From Mucor racemosus (lineage: Eukaryota; Mucoromycota; Mucoromycetes; Mucorales; Mucoraceae): DNA of 64,000 nt. Below, one piece after another: positions 1-11,078 of the stretch. The stretch's first letter is position 1. Every line of letters starts with the position of its first letter. The DNA lies in assembly GCA_027405735.1 (NCBI GenBank), contig JAPEHQ010000003.1, positions 2,914,001-2,978,000 on the forward strand. Reading direction: 5' to 3'. A program made the position numbers and the translations under genes. Under the pieces are notes generated by a model that worked only from the letters and a program-made list of their open reading frames with translations, had not been told where the DNA came from and made no database searches.

Positions 1-2030
1 TATGAATAGATTTTTTATGGTAAATAGTAGTAACTGAAACTAGTAGTAACTACTGCTGTATTGATTGATAATGTGTTTTGCATTTCAACTATGTGGATTA
101 TCGCTGAAAATAAACGAAAAGGAGGCTGGATTCGGTTTCATGGATATTGATATTATGAGAAAATGATCAAGGAAATGAGGATATGCTTTGACAAAGTGGT
201 TTAAATGATGGCAGAAAAGGTAATTAAGAGTATTTGGAGATTTTGTGGATCGAGCATATTGCATTTTGCAGCAAAAAAATGACATATATGCAACAATTAG
301 ACTTTGTGGGGGAGGGAAATGGTACATATTTTGGATGTAAAATCAACATTTTTACTATTAAAAATAAAATAAAAAAAATATCATGTTAAAGAGAAATATT
401 TGGGCTTTATTTTGAATTATACATTGTATAATTGGTTGCGTCAAATTTGGGTCATAAAAATTAAAATTCATTGTAAAAAGCTTACTTGTCTGGTCAAAAC
501 AACATGAAATTGTTATGATTTCGACAATGAAGACATGTCTATTAATGATTTGAATCAATAAAAATATATAACCTTGTGATATGCAGATAATAAACTACAA
601 ATTTCACTTAAATTTACACTGAATTTATCTCTATTTATGAGCCATTTCAGGCCATTTCAATTCGGAAATTGCCATTTTTTTTTAACTAAAGCAATCAACC
701 TCAAAAATTGTTTTAGTTAAGATAAATTTAATTCAAAATCACTACACGATTTACCAATGCAATCCTCGTTACTAATGTACAGTTTGTACGTTTCTCAAAG
801 CAATTTCAATGAGATACTTACAAGATAATGTATTCCAAAGGCAATTTAGATTATGGTGGCAATTCCCATTGAAGTTTACATTTAAACAAAAAGACACTCG
901 TTTGCATGTAAGAATTTTTGCATCATAGTATAGAGTCAAGAATTTTATGTTTGATGGTTTGTGTAGCATATTGCATATTCTGTTTTAGCATTCAATTTAA
1001 AAAACAGTACAAAGCAGCCTCAAGATTGGCTCAGTTTGATAATTTAGCGAGGTTTTATATATTTGAACTAAATAATCTAAAGCCTTGCTATCCATATTAA
1101 AAGCATTTTTATTCTCTTTTCTTACAAAAAATATGGGAATGCTCACTTTTTATATTTTGTATCCTGCTGATTCCCTCTTTTTTGATGATATTTAACCAGT
1201 CAAGCAAACCAGCATTTCTTTGATAGCTATATACTACTATGTATATACCTTTCAAAGACTGGCTGACTGACTAGTATGAAATCCAAGAATTCCTAATTTA
1301 AGACAGGTAAAGTATAATGCATAATACAATTCCTTTCATCAATCATGCTTATATACGACAATAACAGTGCTTATCCTTACTTTATTTAGAGATAACCTAA
1401 CTAAACTACTCATGAAAGTTACAGAAATATACCAAAAGCGGCCAATAGTGTAAAGTTCAATCATTGCAAAATACAATTGTTTTTATATTGAATACATTTT
1501 TTATACTTAGTTTACAGTTTGTGAGCTACAAACATTATATTTGAGCATTCATAAACTTTTTCTCATCATGGCCGGCTTCAATCAGTTTGCTTTCGAACAT
1601 TATCAGGCTTAATTTTATAGAATTAAATTGGCTCATTATCATAATTTGGACATAATGTGTTTGTGAAAAAGGTAAAATTCCATAAGAAAAAGGTGTGCTC
1701 TGTTCACATGCTGCTTAATAACTTTTTTTTGTTTTTCAATACATAGATGGTTGCAAGATTAGATGTTAAGAATATTAATATGTAAGATCATAACATAAAT
1801 GTGCCAGCAAGTTTAGTTAATTTGTACCGCTAACTAATGCACCATTTTTTATAGTCTAGATAAATTTGTATTTGATTTGTCTCGGCATGGTAAACTTATT
1901 CAACTATCAATTGAATACCATATGCAACTAAATAATAAAATAAATTATGGTTTGAAGAATTGTATCTGCAATACATTTATGCCGTTTTTAAGAAAAAAAG
2001 CCAAATAAGCCAATAGGCATTATTATATGA
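1..2030. other. AT-rich stretch without recognisable gene
   Basis: Only short ORFs of low complexity, with no family motif, no conserved neighbour and no plausible splice structure. No tandem array or terminal inverted repeat was seen here. It runs directly into the tandem repeats at about 2034. Confidence 0.6.
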
Positions 2031-2033
2031 GTA

Positions 2034-2412
2034 CAAAAGAGCTTCAAATTAAGCATATGAGTTGAAACGTTTAAGCCCATATAAGCAGTTTGATGAGCAT
2101 GAGATGAAATGTTTAAGCTCATATAGGCAGTTCGATGAACATATGAGCTGAAATGTTTAAGCCCATATAAGCAGTTTGATGAGCATGAGATGAAATGTTT
2201 AAGCTTATATAGTCAGTTCGATGAGCATATGAGGTGAAATGTTTAAGCCCATATAGACAGTTGGATGAGCATATGAGCTAAAATTACATTTCAGCTCATG
2301 GGCTGATCGATAAGAAGTTAACCATATTCACTGAAGTGAAAATTTACACCAAAAATGTCAGCCCAAATGAGCTGATCAATCAGCTCATGAGCTGAAACAT
2401 TTGGCCGTAGTG
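2034..2412. repeat. Subterminal tandem repeats ending in a CACTA-type terminus
   Basis: About five degenerate copies of a ~56-60 bp unit (core TTTAAGCCCATATAAGCAG followed by GATGAGCAT and ATGAGCTGAAA) fill 2040-2290. The stretch continues with palindromic GAGCTGAT/ATCAGCTC motifs and ends at 2403-2412 with GGCCGTAGTG, the inverted form of CACTACGGCC. The same terminus is found at 48602-48611 and 62588-62597. Repeated subterminal motifs next to a CACTA terminus are typical of CACTA (En/Spm, CMC) DNA transposons. The matching left end was not found, so the element is probably truncated. Confidence 0.6.
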
Positions 2413-3148
2413 AGGCAACATCTGTTAACATAGAAACATACATTTTTCTACCAGAAAAACCGTCTGTCATATCATACATTCATTAAAACGTTGCAAAAGA
2501 GAGCCCGTAGAGCGACGCCGTAATTGAGCATAGCAAGATTGAACGGCTAAGTCTCTTATTACTATGGTATGTCTAAGTTTTAAATAAAAAAGCGTTTCAT
2601 TTTTTTAACTTTCTTTATATTTAACCACGTATGGTCTGAAAAATCAGACTTTTTAGCGGACATTTTTGGTGACTCATTTTATCCTTACCAACGCTCATGA
2701 TTTTTATCAAAAAACAGAAAAATTAATTTTTGATACCAAAATCAAAGTTTAAATATACTACAATGTGAGAGAAAATTGTAGCTATAGATAATACATATTT
2801 CATGGAAGCTTAATATTAAATGTTAAGTAATGAAAATTTGTATTTTTGCCCCAAAAACGGTTTTTTGATTAAAGGATTTTCATGTGATATTTTGCAATAA
2901 AAATGTTTGTTATTTTTTATTGAGCAAATAGAGCGCTAAACCCTGTATATGTGTATATTTTTTGTTTTTATAATTGGTAGTGTAATTAACTCTAAATTTG
3001 CAAAACCAGAAAAAAAAATTTAAAAAATGTCAAAATTGATGATCTGGACAAGAATAATTTTCCAAATTAATATTCCGCCTATAAGCCCTGTAAGTCTTAA
3101 AAATAAGAGATTTTATAATACTTGAGAACTTTTTCAAGAATTTACGAT

Positions 3149-3499
3149 CGTTGCATCCACAGATCTGGGTGCATTCCTTGGTTAAGATTACGACACAGTT
3201 TGATATGTTAAGTTCTACATTGCTGTGTATTATGTTATGAAGCTCCGTGTATGCAGGAATATGGAACTAGTGTGTGTCACCTAGATTTGATTGGATATAT
3301 GAATATATATAAATAAACTCATTTACTAAACAGGTCATATAATTAGAGAATGTGAATATAAAAGAAGATGGTTCGATCTTATAATAAAGTTCTTTAGTTT
3401 TAGTGTGCTCTTTCATTTTATAACAGTTTTCCTTTATTTTTATTAAATGATTTAGTACATATTTTAGCTTTGAGATTGATATAATATCCTGGCGTAACA
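3149..3499 (-). mobile_element. Solo LTR, family 1
   Basis: On the minus strand it begins TGTTACGCCAGG and ends in GATGCAACG (terminal A of the expected CA mutated), with 5 bp duplications ACGAT at 3144-3148 and 3500-3504. The related repeat copies at 5330 and 63,825 show the uninterrupted site (ACGATGCTGTA). The TG..CA ends, 5 bp target duplication and a TATA-like internal stretch fit an LTR retrotransposon long terminal repeat. The ends resemble Ty3/gypsy LTRs, but no gag-pol is present. Confidence 0.8.
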
Positions 3500-3642
3500 A
3501 CGATGCTGTAACCACTTGGTTCAAGCTTATTACTGTAAGTATTTATAAATGTTAATATTGTGTGGTAGTTTATTTGATGATAATATAGTCTTACTTTATA
3601 ATTCTTGCGTTAGAAGTGATTTACATTAAGTTTTAGTCTTAC

Positions 3643-3764
3643 CCCTCCAACATCATAAACATAAGCATGGCCATCATTACTGGGACCTATTGCCGCCGTT
3701 TTACTCTCCTCTTTCTCCCAAACCAATTTATTCAATTCTTTACCAGAACAAACTTACTTTTGAC
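3643..3764 (-). pseudogene. Dynein intermediate chain-like WD exon in repeat (copy a)
   Basis: Minus strand, between a TATAG acceptor-like site and a GTAAG donor-like site. One frame reads CSGKELNKLVWEKEES, then TAAIGPSNDGHAYVYDVGG. This matches, from family knowledge, the last WD repeat of cytoplasmic dynein intermediate chain (pattern NKLaWe..gkk.AiG.sDGh.YvYDvGe). The same exon-like unit occurs at 46437-46552 (+) and 61041-61165 (-), with degenerate ones near 5470-5575 and at the window's right end. I see no remainder of a dynein gene, so I read it as a captured gene fragment in a transposon. Confidence 0.5.
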
Positions 3765-4559
3765 CTATAAAATTGATTTATTAGTAAAATCAGTTATTAA
3801 TAACAAGCTAATAAGTAATAATCCTGGCTAACCTTTGATAGTTGTTGGTAGTGATATACAAGACAACATCTTGTTTTCCTCTTCTTTGCTGTTGTTGGCC
3901 ACTAAATAGAAATAAATGCTTTTTTGAAACTAAATAGACTAACATTAGTTTATTCATTTATTCAAATCAAGTCAATACTATACATAATACTTTTATAATC
4001 ACCAGTTTTTCTCCAGGTAGTTATCGACTTTAGACCAAAAAAGCATTGATTATAACGTGGATAATGGAACAAATTGATTAAGTCCGGGATGCTTTTTTTT
4101 TTCAAGAAAGTTATTATAACGTGTCCTAGCATTAACAGTTAATAATTTACTTCCAAATAAACAATAGGGAAAACATGTATTGTATTTGCTACTTGATTTC
4201 AGTTTATAAGAAAATATTAATCTTTTTGTTGTAGTTTTATACGTGAATAAAAGAGCTGAGGAAAGAGTAGGGAAGAAAAAAGATTTTGTGTGTAATGATC
4301 TATAATTTTGGACTAACAACAAAGGTGGATAATATGCTTATCGATATTATTCTTGCTATTATAAATTGGTGATCACTGGATTGATGAAGGTTGGTGTTCT
4401 TATTTGTAAATTAGATATTTATTAGTGAATAAATAAAAGTAAAGGGAGTGTAACAAGACAGATAGATCTACAAGGAATCATGCAATGATTTTCTTGTAGT
4501 ATTTATATAAGGAATGAGGCAAGGTTTTGCATGAATGAAGCTGAAATGTTTGACTCATT

Positions 4560-5580
4560 ACAATTACAATTACAACGCATCAACCATAAACTAAACAAAA
4601 TAGATAGTATCTGTTATCATAAAAACATGCAGTTTCTACCAGAAACACTGTCTGTCATATCATACATTCATTAAAAAATTGCAAAAACGAGCCCGTAGAG
4701 CGACGCCGTAATTGAGCATGGCAAGATTGAACAGCTAAGTCTCATACTATGGTATATATCTAAGTTTTAAATAAAAATGCGTTTCTTTTTTTAACTTTTT
4801 TTATGTTTAACCATGTATGGTTTGAAAATTCAGTTTTTGTAGCGGACATTTTCGAAATTTATTTCATCCTTACCAACACACATGATTTTGATCAAAAAAT
4901 AGAAAAATCAAATTTTGATACCAAAATCAACGTTTAAATATACTACATTGTGAGAACAAATTGTAGCTATAGATAATACACATCTTATAAAAGCTTAACA
5001 TCAAATGTTAAGTAATGAAACTTAACATTTTTGGCCCAAAAACGGTTTTTTGATTAAAGGATTTTCATGTGATATTTTGCAATAAAAATGTTTGTTATTT
5101 TTTATTGAGCAAATAGAGCGCTAAACCCTGTATATGTGTATATTTTTTGTTTTTATAATTGGTAGTATAATTAACTCTAAATTTGCAAAACCAGAAAAAA
5201 AAATTTAAAAAATGTCAAAATTGATGATCTGGACAAAAATGATTTTCTAAATTAATATTCCGCTTGTAAGCCTTGTAAGTCTTAAAAATAAGAGATTTTA
5301 TAATACTTGAGAACTTTTTCAAGAATTTACGATGCTGTACCCACTTGATTCAAGCTTATTCCTTTAAATCTTTTTACATGTTAATATTGTGTGATAGGTT
5401 ATTTGATGATAATATAGACTTATTTCATAATTATTGTGCTAGAGATGATTTACATTGAGCTTTAATCTTACGTTTCGAATATCATAAACATAAGCATGTC
5501 CATCTTCACTGAAACATATTGCCGTCTTTTTATCCTCTTTATCTCAAGCCAATTTATTCAATACTTTACTAGAACCAACA
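4560..5580 (-). mobile_element. CACTA-like composite element copy a2 (partial)
   Basis: Same order of blocks as 2413-3700 but without the LTR: the site ACGATGCTGTA at about 5330 is uninterrupted. A degenerate dynein-like exon lies near 5470-5575 (HGY/VYDI-like remnants on minus). It is direct with copy a and inverted with the copy at 44,143-48,611. Confidence 0.6.
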
Positions 5581-5589
5581 TAAGTACTT

Positions 5590-6430
5590 ACAATGGTTTC
5601 TCGGTATTTACATTTAAATTCCATAAATTAAATTGACTAGTTTTATCTATAGTAGTAGAAAATGTATTATCAGCCCGCCTTATGATAAATGGCAATCTAA
5701 AATCAGAAACATCCCATTATTGTCAATGTGATAAGTTATGAAAAGGTTGATTTTTAATAATTCAGTAATTAAATAAAAAACAAGATAATATTAATAGCAC
5801 ATGGTGAGTATTTAACATCTAAGTAAATTTGATCAAGTATGCAGTTTAAACTCTTTTAGAAATCCTGAAGCAAACATAACAATACAACACCTTGGCCCTG
5901 TAATTTCTATCCTTCAAACTGTTGCAATTTTCACTATACAATGAATGCATCTTTTATCAATCTTGACCTCGATGATGTATATTAGGTATCAGTTTTTCAC
6001 CAGTTTTATTTTCTCTGATTTATTAATATTCAGTCATATTGATGATGGTTTGTAGCATTGCCAAAAAAAAAAAGAATAAATAATTCAAAAGTTTTCTGCA
6101 TATCAAATTATGCGATTTAGTAGCAATGATTGAGCTTGACTATGCTTTTTGAATCTATTGAATTAATGAGGATAATTAGTACTTTCATTCAGACTTAAGC
6201 TTTGCTTTATACGTTTACATTCATTCATTCATTCAATAGATGACATCGCATTTATTATCCGTTATATCAATTAACCTATTTTATCTTGCCTCGATACATT
6301 TGACAGTTAAATGTATAAATTACACTTCAGCCACCAGGCATGGTCACGAAAAAATATTGTACAGATCAACGAAGCATCACAATTTGGATTATTATTTTGT
6401 ATTCATAGATCTCTGCATGAACCGTATCTC
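5590..6430. other. AT-rich stretch, nothing recognised
   Basis: Short ORFs only. The 73-codon frame at 6240-6461 is not supported by any motif and runs into an LTR fragment. Confidence 0.55.
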
Positions 6431-6435
6431 TATCT

Positions 6436-7060
6436 ATATTGATTTGATATTGAGATCCTGAGATGTAATTTAAGACACTATTGAACCATTAAATATGTTT
6501 GATAGTAATATGTGGATGGAGATGGATCGATCATAATTTAATTGTGCTTGCAGAGCTTATTAGTTGCCTTGTTTCTGAGAGTGTATGGATACATATAATT
6601 TTATTTATAGAAAGAATTATAATAAAGACTAGTAAAACTTATCATGGAGAACGTAGGCTTTATTACTAGAAAAACTAATGGTAAAGAAAGAACCAAGAAC
6701 TTCGAGGTCTTGGTTTAAAAGACTATTTATAAGAATTGCATTTTAATATGAGTTAGAAATGGAATTGTATTCAAAATTGGCTGTTTAATATCCTCAAAAA
6801 CCGACAGTTTCAATACTGCGCTAAGTGGGCTTGGACGTTGATTTGATAGCTACTTGATTGATTAACCGCTGGGATGAAATAATATGGTGTCATAATTGAG
6901 ATCCAAGCGTTGTTTTTTCTAATTGCAGGGATCACCATTTAGTACGCTAGGAGTTTCTTGTATCCGATGTCAAGGCTTTGCACTTCAATACATGTCGTAA
7001 CGTAGTAGTCAATAGATTGTAAGTTGTATTGATACTGTAGATGGTGATAAAGCATCACTA
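6436..7060 (-). mobile_element. LTR family 2 fragment, interrupted by another LTR
   Basis: Matches the solo LTR at 61447-61974 (inverted) over the segments near GAGATCCTGAGATGTAATTT, GATAGCTACTTGATTG and ACACTTCAATACATGTCG-like motifs. Both outer ends are missing: the left end stops before 6436 and the right end stops at about 7055. It is split by a smaller element at 6576-6806. Confidence 0.65.
6576..6806. mobile_element. Solo LTR, family 3 (231 bp)
   Basis: Begins TGAGAGTGTATGG, ends AACCGACA, with target duplications GTTTC at 6571-6575 and 6807-6811. The undisturbed sequence is seen in the sister LTR-2 copies (CCTGTTTCAATACTG at about 27,922). A TATA-like stretch lies about 20 bp inside. 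The 5 bp duplication and TG..CA ends fit an LTR; strand cannot be fixed. Confidence 0.65.
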
Positions 7061-7065
7061 CCTTA

Positions 7066-7192
7066 AGAAGAAAAAATCTCTTAATTCTCTTAATTGTACC
7101 ACATTAAGGAAAATAAGAAAATTTTCGCCGCTTATTTTTTTGAATTTCGTCTTAATATGGCACAATTAAGAGATTTCCTCTTCATAGTGTAT
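7066..7192. mobile_element. Foldback/MITE-like palindrome
   Basis: About 125 bp with imperfect terminal inverted repeats of some 35 bp. The left arm GAAGAAAAAATCTCTTAATT...ACCACATTAAG pairs with the right arm CTTAATATGGCACAATTAAG...CTTC. The left arm holds an extra CTCTTAATT duplication. It sits at the truncated end of the LTR-2 fragment. I could not see a clear target duplication, so the transposon class is open. Confidence 0.5.
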
Positions 7193-7199
7193 GGTACTT

Positions 7200-8590
7200 T
7201 GGGGAATGCAACATGCATGATGATTGATGATAAATAATAAACTGATGGTGGAAGCCTGTACATACCTTTGGGCATTATTCTCAAGCTTTTACATATAAAG
7301 TGTTTTTTGAGTGAAGAGTGATATGCCTTAAATAGTATTGTTTATGCAGTAATAATTATCCTGAAGTCCTTTTTTTTAAGGATAAGTTAAAGTTGTTGGT
7401 GATAAACCAATTTTTAACTGATGATGACTGAAGCAGGAACTGATAGAAATCCAAATATGATTAACGATGTTATTCACTGAGCTCTTTTCAAGTCTTTCTA
7501 AAAAATGACTAATAAAGATATTTCATTATGTATGTCTTTAAGTTACACTTAGTAATACTCTATTTGTTACTTACTACTAGATGAAAACCAAAATCAAAAT
7601 ATACCACAAACAGTAGTAGGCCTACAATACAGTTTACATTATTAGATTGTTGCATGCAGAATGTGTCTACTTTTGTAAAATCTCTTGTGCTTGTAAAATA
7701 AGATATTCATAAAGAAAATACATTTCCGAAATAGCACTAAAAATACTGGAGTAGAGAAAAGAAGACAACAATTGGTAGTCTTTTGAAAGCTGTGCGTAGA
7801 AAGGTAAAGCGAAAAAAAAAGGCGACAGGGTGATTAGCTGCGCTTCTATCCCGGCAAACACAAGTTCCAAAGAAAATCCGTTTACACGAGTTTCGAACCC
7901 ATAACCTCTCCGTTTGAACTAGCTGTTAAGCGCATAAGTCTAGCAACTAGGACAAGCGTCCCCTCTATGTTTGCTTTTTTTAATTGCCGTCCTTCTACTT
8001 ATCTGTTATTTTGTTTTTTTTCTTGATTTGTGCAATATTGAGTAATTTGACCATATTTTTTTTCTTTGGTATATAATACTACTATTTGTTAAGTATCAGT
8101 AGCAATTTGGTTTACAAAAAAATCTTTATTCCTGACCAAAATATAAAGAAAAGCCTGTTATATTTGCCCTATATCATGTAATTATTGTATGTTAGGTATA
8201 ATAATGCAAAGCTGACTTTATTTTACTAGAAAATATAACTGAAGTTTCCAGTGAGCATATAATCAATAGATACAGAATAGGGCTACGTATATATACAAAA
8301 ATTTAGTAGTAGATAAAACATGTATACATATATATATATAATAAAAAATGATTTTTCGATTTTTTTTTCTGTGTAGAAGCTAAACAATCACACTCTATGA
8401 TATTTATGTAATTATTTTTCTTAAAAATTAATCAATAAAAAAATCACAATTTATTTTGTTCGTTCTGTCTTTCACAACCTATTTTGACTTTCTGTAGTAC
8501 ACAAAAAAAAACTACCCTCGATAAGTTAAAATGAATTCTAATATTAAATTTGAATTTTCAAAAAATAAATTTGATAGTTTCAATCTTCAA
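7200..8590. other. AT-rich stretch, only a tRNA-like relic recognised
   Basis: No coding region with family motifs. It contains the tRNA-like sequence described separately and AT-rich microsatellite (TATATATATA at about 8330). Confidence 0.5.
7878..7958 (-). tRNA. Degenerate tRNA-like sequence (pseudo-tRNA or SINE head)
   Basis: Minus strand carries a B-box-like GGGTTCGAAACTC and an A-box-like TGTCCTAGTTGCTAGAC upstream. A possible acceptor stem, CGCTTGT with GTAAACG, gives six of seven pairs counting G-T pairs. The D and anticodon arms do not fold properly, so an anticodon cannot be assigned. It could be a dead tRNA gene or the head of a tRNA-derived SINE. Confidence 0.3.
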
Positions 8591-9777
8591 AATCGGAGTA
8601 TGCCTTCTTTCTATAACTAACATCATAACAAACATTTTTTAAGATATACCCTAGGCACTACTAAATAAAAGTAAATTGATCGCATTATGCTACCTATCCC
8701 TAAATTTATTTTATATCTCATAAAAGACTCAAAAACGCGTAAAATTCACTGCTTTTTCCTTGAAAACTGGGTCTCATTTTTTATCCCTGATCTACTTTTT
8801 GTTTTCACTAAATAACACCAGGAAAAATTTATATGCCAATGTACCTGAGATGTTTACCTTTAATTCAAAAATGAGTATCCGGAAATATCCTATTTTTGCA
8901 GTTGGTATTAATTTTTCAGTGCTAATGTTTCAGATTTTTTACGCGTATTTCACTGCTAATGGATTGAAAACTTTGAGGCTTCATATCTCCAGAAAACATT
9001 AAGCTATACTGACACTTTTTAATAATAAAATTTACTTTTTTTGAAGTGCTCTATAACATATTTTAATATAAAAAAAATCTAAGCAATTTTATTTTTTTTC
9101 ATTTTTTTTGGCACTTCTATAATAGGTTTCAAAATATTGGCTAAATTGAAAAACATTTTTTTTTTTGCATTCATGTCATTAGGCTCGTTGAGCTCTCTCG
9201 GATCCAATTTAGTTTTTTTTAAAATATTAATTTTTCGTGGAGATATCCTTAAAAATGTGTACAAAAAGATACTTTCATTTCTGGCTTCCATTTTCCCCTT
9301 GTGTACCCTTATCCTAAATTCTGAATCTGAAAAAATTTGGACAAAAATATTGTTTTCGCTACGAAAAATACAGCTAGAAGATTGTACAATAGCTTGATCG
9401 ATAGATAATGATTTTCCGCATCATTGCAATTAGTTATATTTTAGACATTACTTATAAAAAGTGATGTGTATCTTCAAAAAACCTCCAAAATTTCAAATGC
9501 ATTTTACGAAAACTTTAATGTAAAATGTTTGTCTGAATTTTATTTAGATAGATGCAGAATCCAAAACTGCACAAAAGCTATTTAGTATACTAGGTCGACT
9601 TACTTTGCAGTTCATGATCAATTAAACGATTTTGTTTTTTCCATCATTTTTCGTCCATTTTTTAAAATAAATTTTGGAACCCAGTTGTCATAAGCTGTAA
9701 GTTGTGATATTGACTATTATTTTGATTATCTCGACGAAAAATCAATATTTTTGGCTAAAACAAAAAATGCAGAGCAG
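8590..9777 (+). repeat. Repeat family A, copy 1
   Basis: A ~1.15 kb AT-rich repeat with recurrent landmarks: AAAACGCGTAAAATTCAC, TTTTTTACGCGTATTTCAC, TTCGTGGAGATATCCTTA and TCGATCGATAGATAATGA-like motifs. Further copies: 25605-26812 (+), 28190-29394 (-), 30085-30860 (-, partial), 42996-44140 (+) and 56232-57860 (+, interrupted). Short ORFs inside it (such as 9137-9397) are conserved only as the repeat is and have no known motif. No terminal inverted repeats were recognised; class unknown. Confidence 0.7.
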
Positions 9778-10230
9778 TTAAACGCCCACTATTTTAAGTA
9801 GAGTTTATGAATAATCAGTAGAGATGTTGTAGAGCCCAGCTTATATTAGTAAATTTGGCGGACAAAACCCGGCTCGACACCAATGCTACTAATCAGGGAA
9901 TCAGACTATTCTGAATTAGATTATTAGAAATAACACCAGGCAGACAATAAATCAGCCAAATTTAATTATTAATGGTCTTCAGGTATTTCAAAATTTTCAG
10001 AGGTATCAAATGAACAAAAACGCTGTAAATGTGAATAGGCTTTTTCAAAGTTTGCGAGAGTCTAAAGTTTCGCAGTAATGATAATAGTTTCTAATAACCT
10101 TCGTATTCTGGGAATGGTTGGACAAGCTACTACAAATTACTGATATATACTAAAACATGCCTTCTGGTTTAAATAATGTGTACACTACTGTATAGTAATT
10201 GGCAACATAAAGAATAAATACTCATGCATA

Positions 10231-10404
10231 CAGTGCTTCCGCTTTCAACATATTAGATGTTTGGAAACGCCGCCTAGTTTTTGAGTAACTGAGTAGTGAT
10301 TTTGAGCAAATATGGTCAAATAAGGTTAGAACTTCTGGGCAACTTATTTTCAGAAATGTGCGCAATGTTTCCAAACATCTGATAAGTTGAGAGCGGAAGC
10401 ACTG
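10231..10404. mobile_element. Tc1/mariner-type MITE (174 bp)
   Basis: Terminal inverted repeats of about 40 bp beginning CAGTGCTTCCGCT, with an inner shared TTAGATGTTTGGAAAC block on both arms. Both ends are flanked by TA (10229-10230 and 10405-10406). CAGT-starting inverted repeats with TA target duplication are the signature of Tc1/mariner (pogo-like) non-autonomous elements. It has no coding capacity. Confidence 0.8.
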
Positions 10405-11078
10405 TATGTAAAGAATTAATTAAGCATGTGTCTTTGTACGATGACAGTAATAATAGAAGCTGAACGAGCATGTAACCAATATATTGCTCCCCCCCTTTTT
10501 TTGACGACTGTTACTAATTATAATTTTTGTGCCTTCGTTTGATTGATTTCCATAAAAAAAGAGCAACCACACGTGCTCTTATTTATATGTGTATTCGCAA
10601 TATAAACATTGCTGTATGCGATTATATGTCCTCAATATACAATCATACTTCAAGATGACATCAAGTTCAAAAGAAGTTTAACAGTTGTTGTGTTTCAATT
10701 AATGCCGTGTTTCATGATTAAATAGATTTAAGTTAGAAATGATCGCCTTGCTTAGTTCGTTTTGGACAAATTTAGACTTTATTTTAGACTAAATTAGCCT
10801 CTAGCCATCAAAATCTCATGTGTATCATATGTGCACAATATGCTTATTGTTATTGTTTTCATACAAAAAAAGGCTTATTGTATGTATGCATATAAGGAAA
10901 TACTTTTGTTTTTGCATTTGTTTGCTAAACTTTATAAAATGACTAAGCCCCATCATCAGAACTACTAATATACAACAATAAGCTTGGCGAAAGTATAATT
11001 TTATATAATTATAGTGTTTGTTGTGTATATATGTATAAAAATAGAAATACAAGTAAATAAAAAAAATAAATTATCTAT

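Larger units (their letters stand above)
2413..4330 (-). mobile_element. CACTA-like composite element copy a (partial, with LTR insertion)
   Basis: Collinear with 59,816-62,220 and, inverted, with 44,540-47,465. Shared blocks include the GTAGAGCGACGCCGTAATTG segment, the run near 'aaaaatttaaaaaatgtcaaaattg', the dynein-like exon (3643-3764, minus) and a conserved relic reading frame (4050-4129, minus). It is interrupted by a solo LTR at 3149-3499. A second, shorter copy of the same family follows at about 4560-5580. No transposase frame is visible. Confidence 0.65.

Noticed and set aside
2034..2300. Possible CRISPR-like array
   Set aside because: Repeats are adjacent and degenerate, without unique spacers, and the DNA is eukaryotic.
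3149..3499. TGTTRC..-ended element first read as an inverted-repeat DNA transposon
   Set aside because: The ends are only TG..CA plus a few bases, the target duplication is 5 bp and a promoter-like region lies inside; a solo LTR explains it better.
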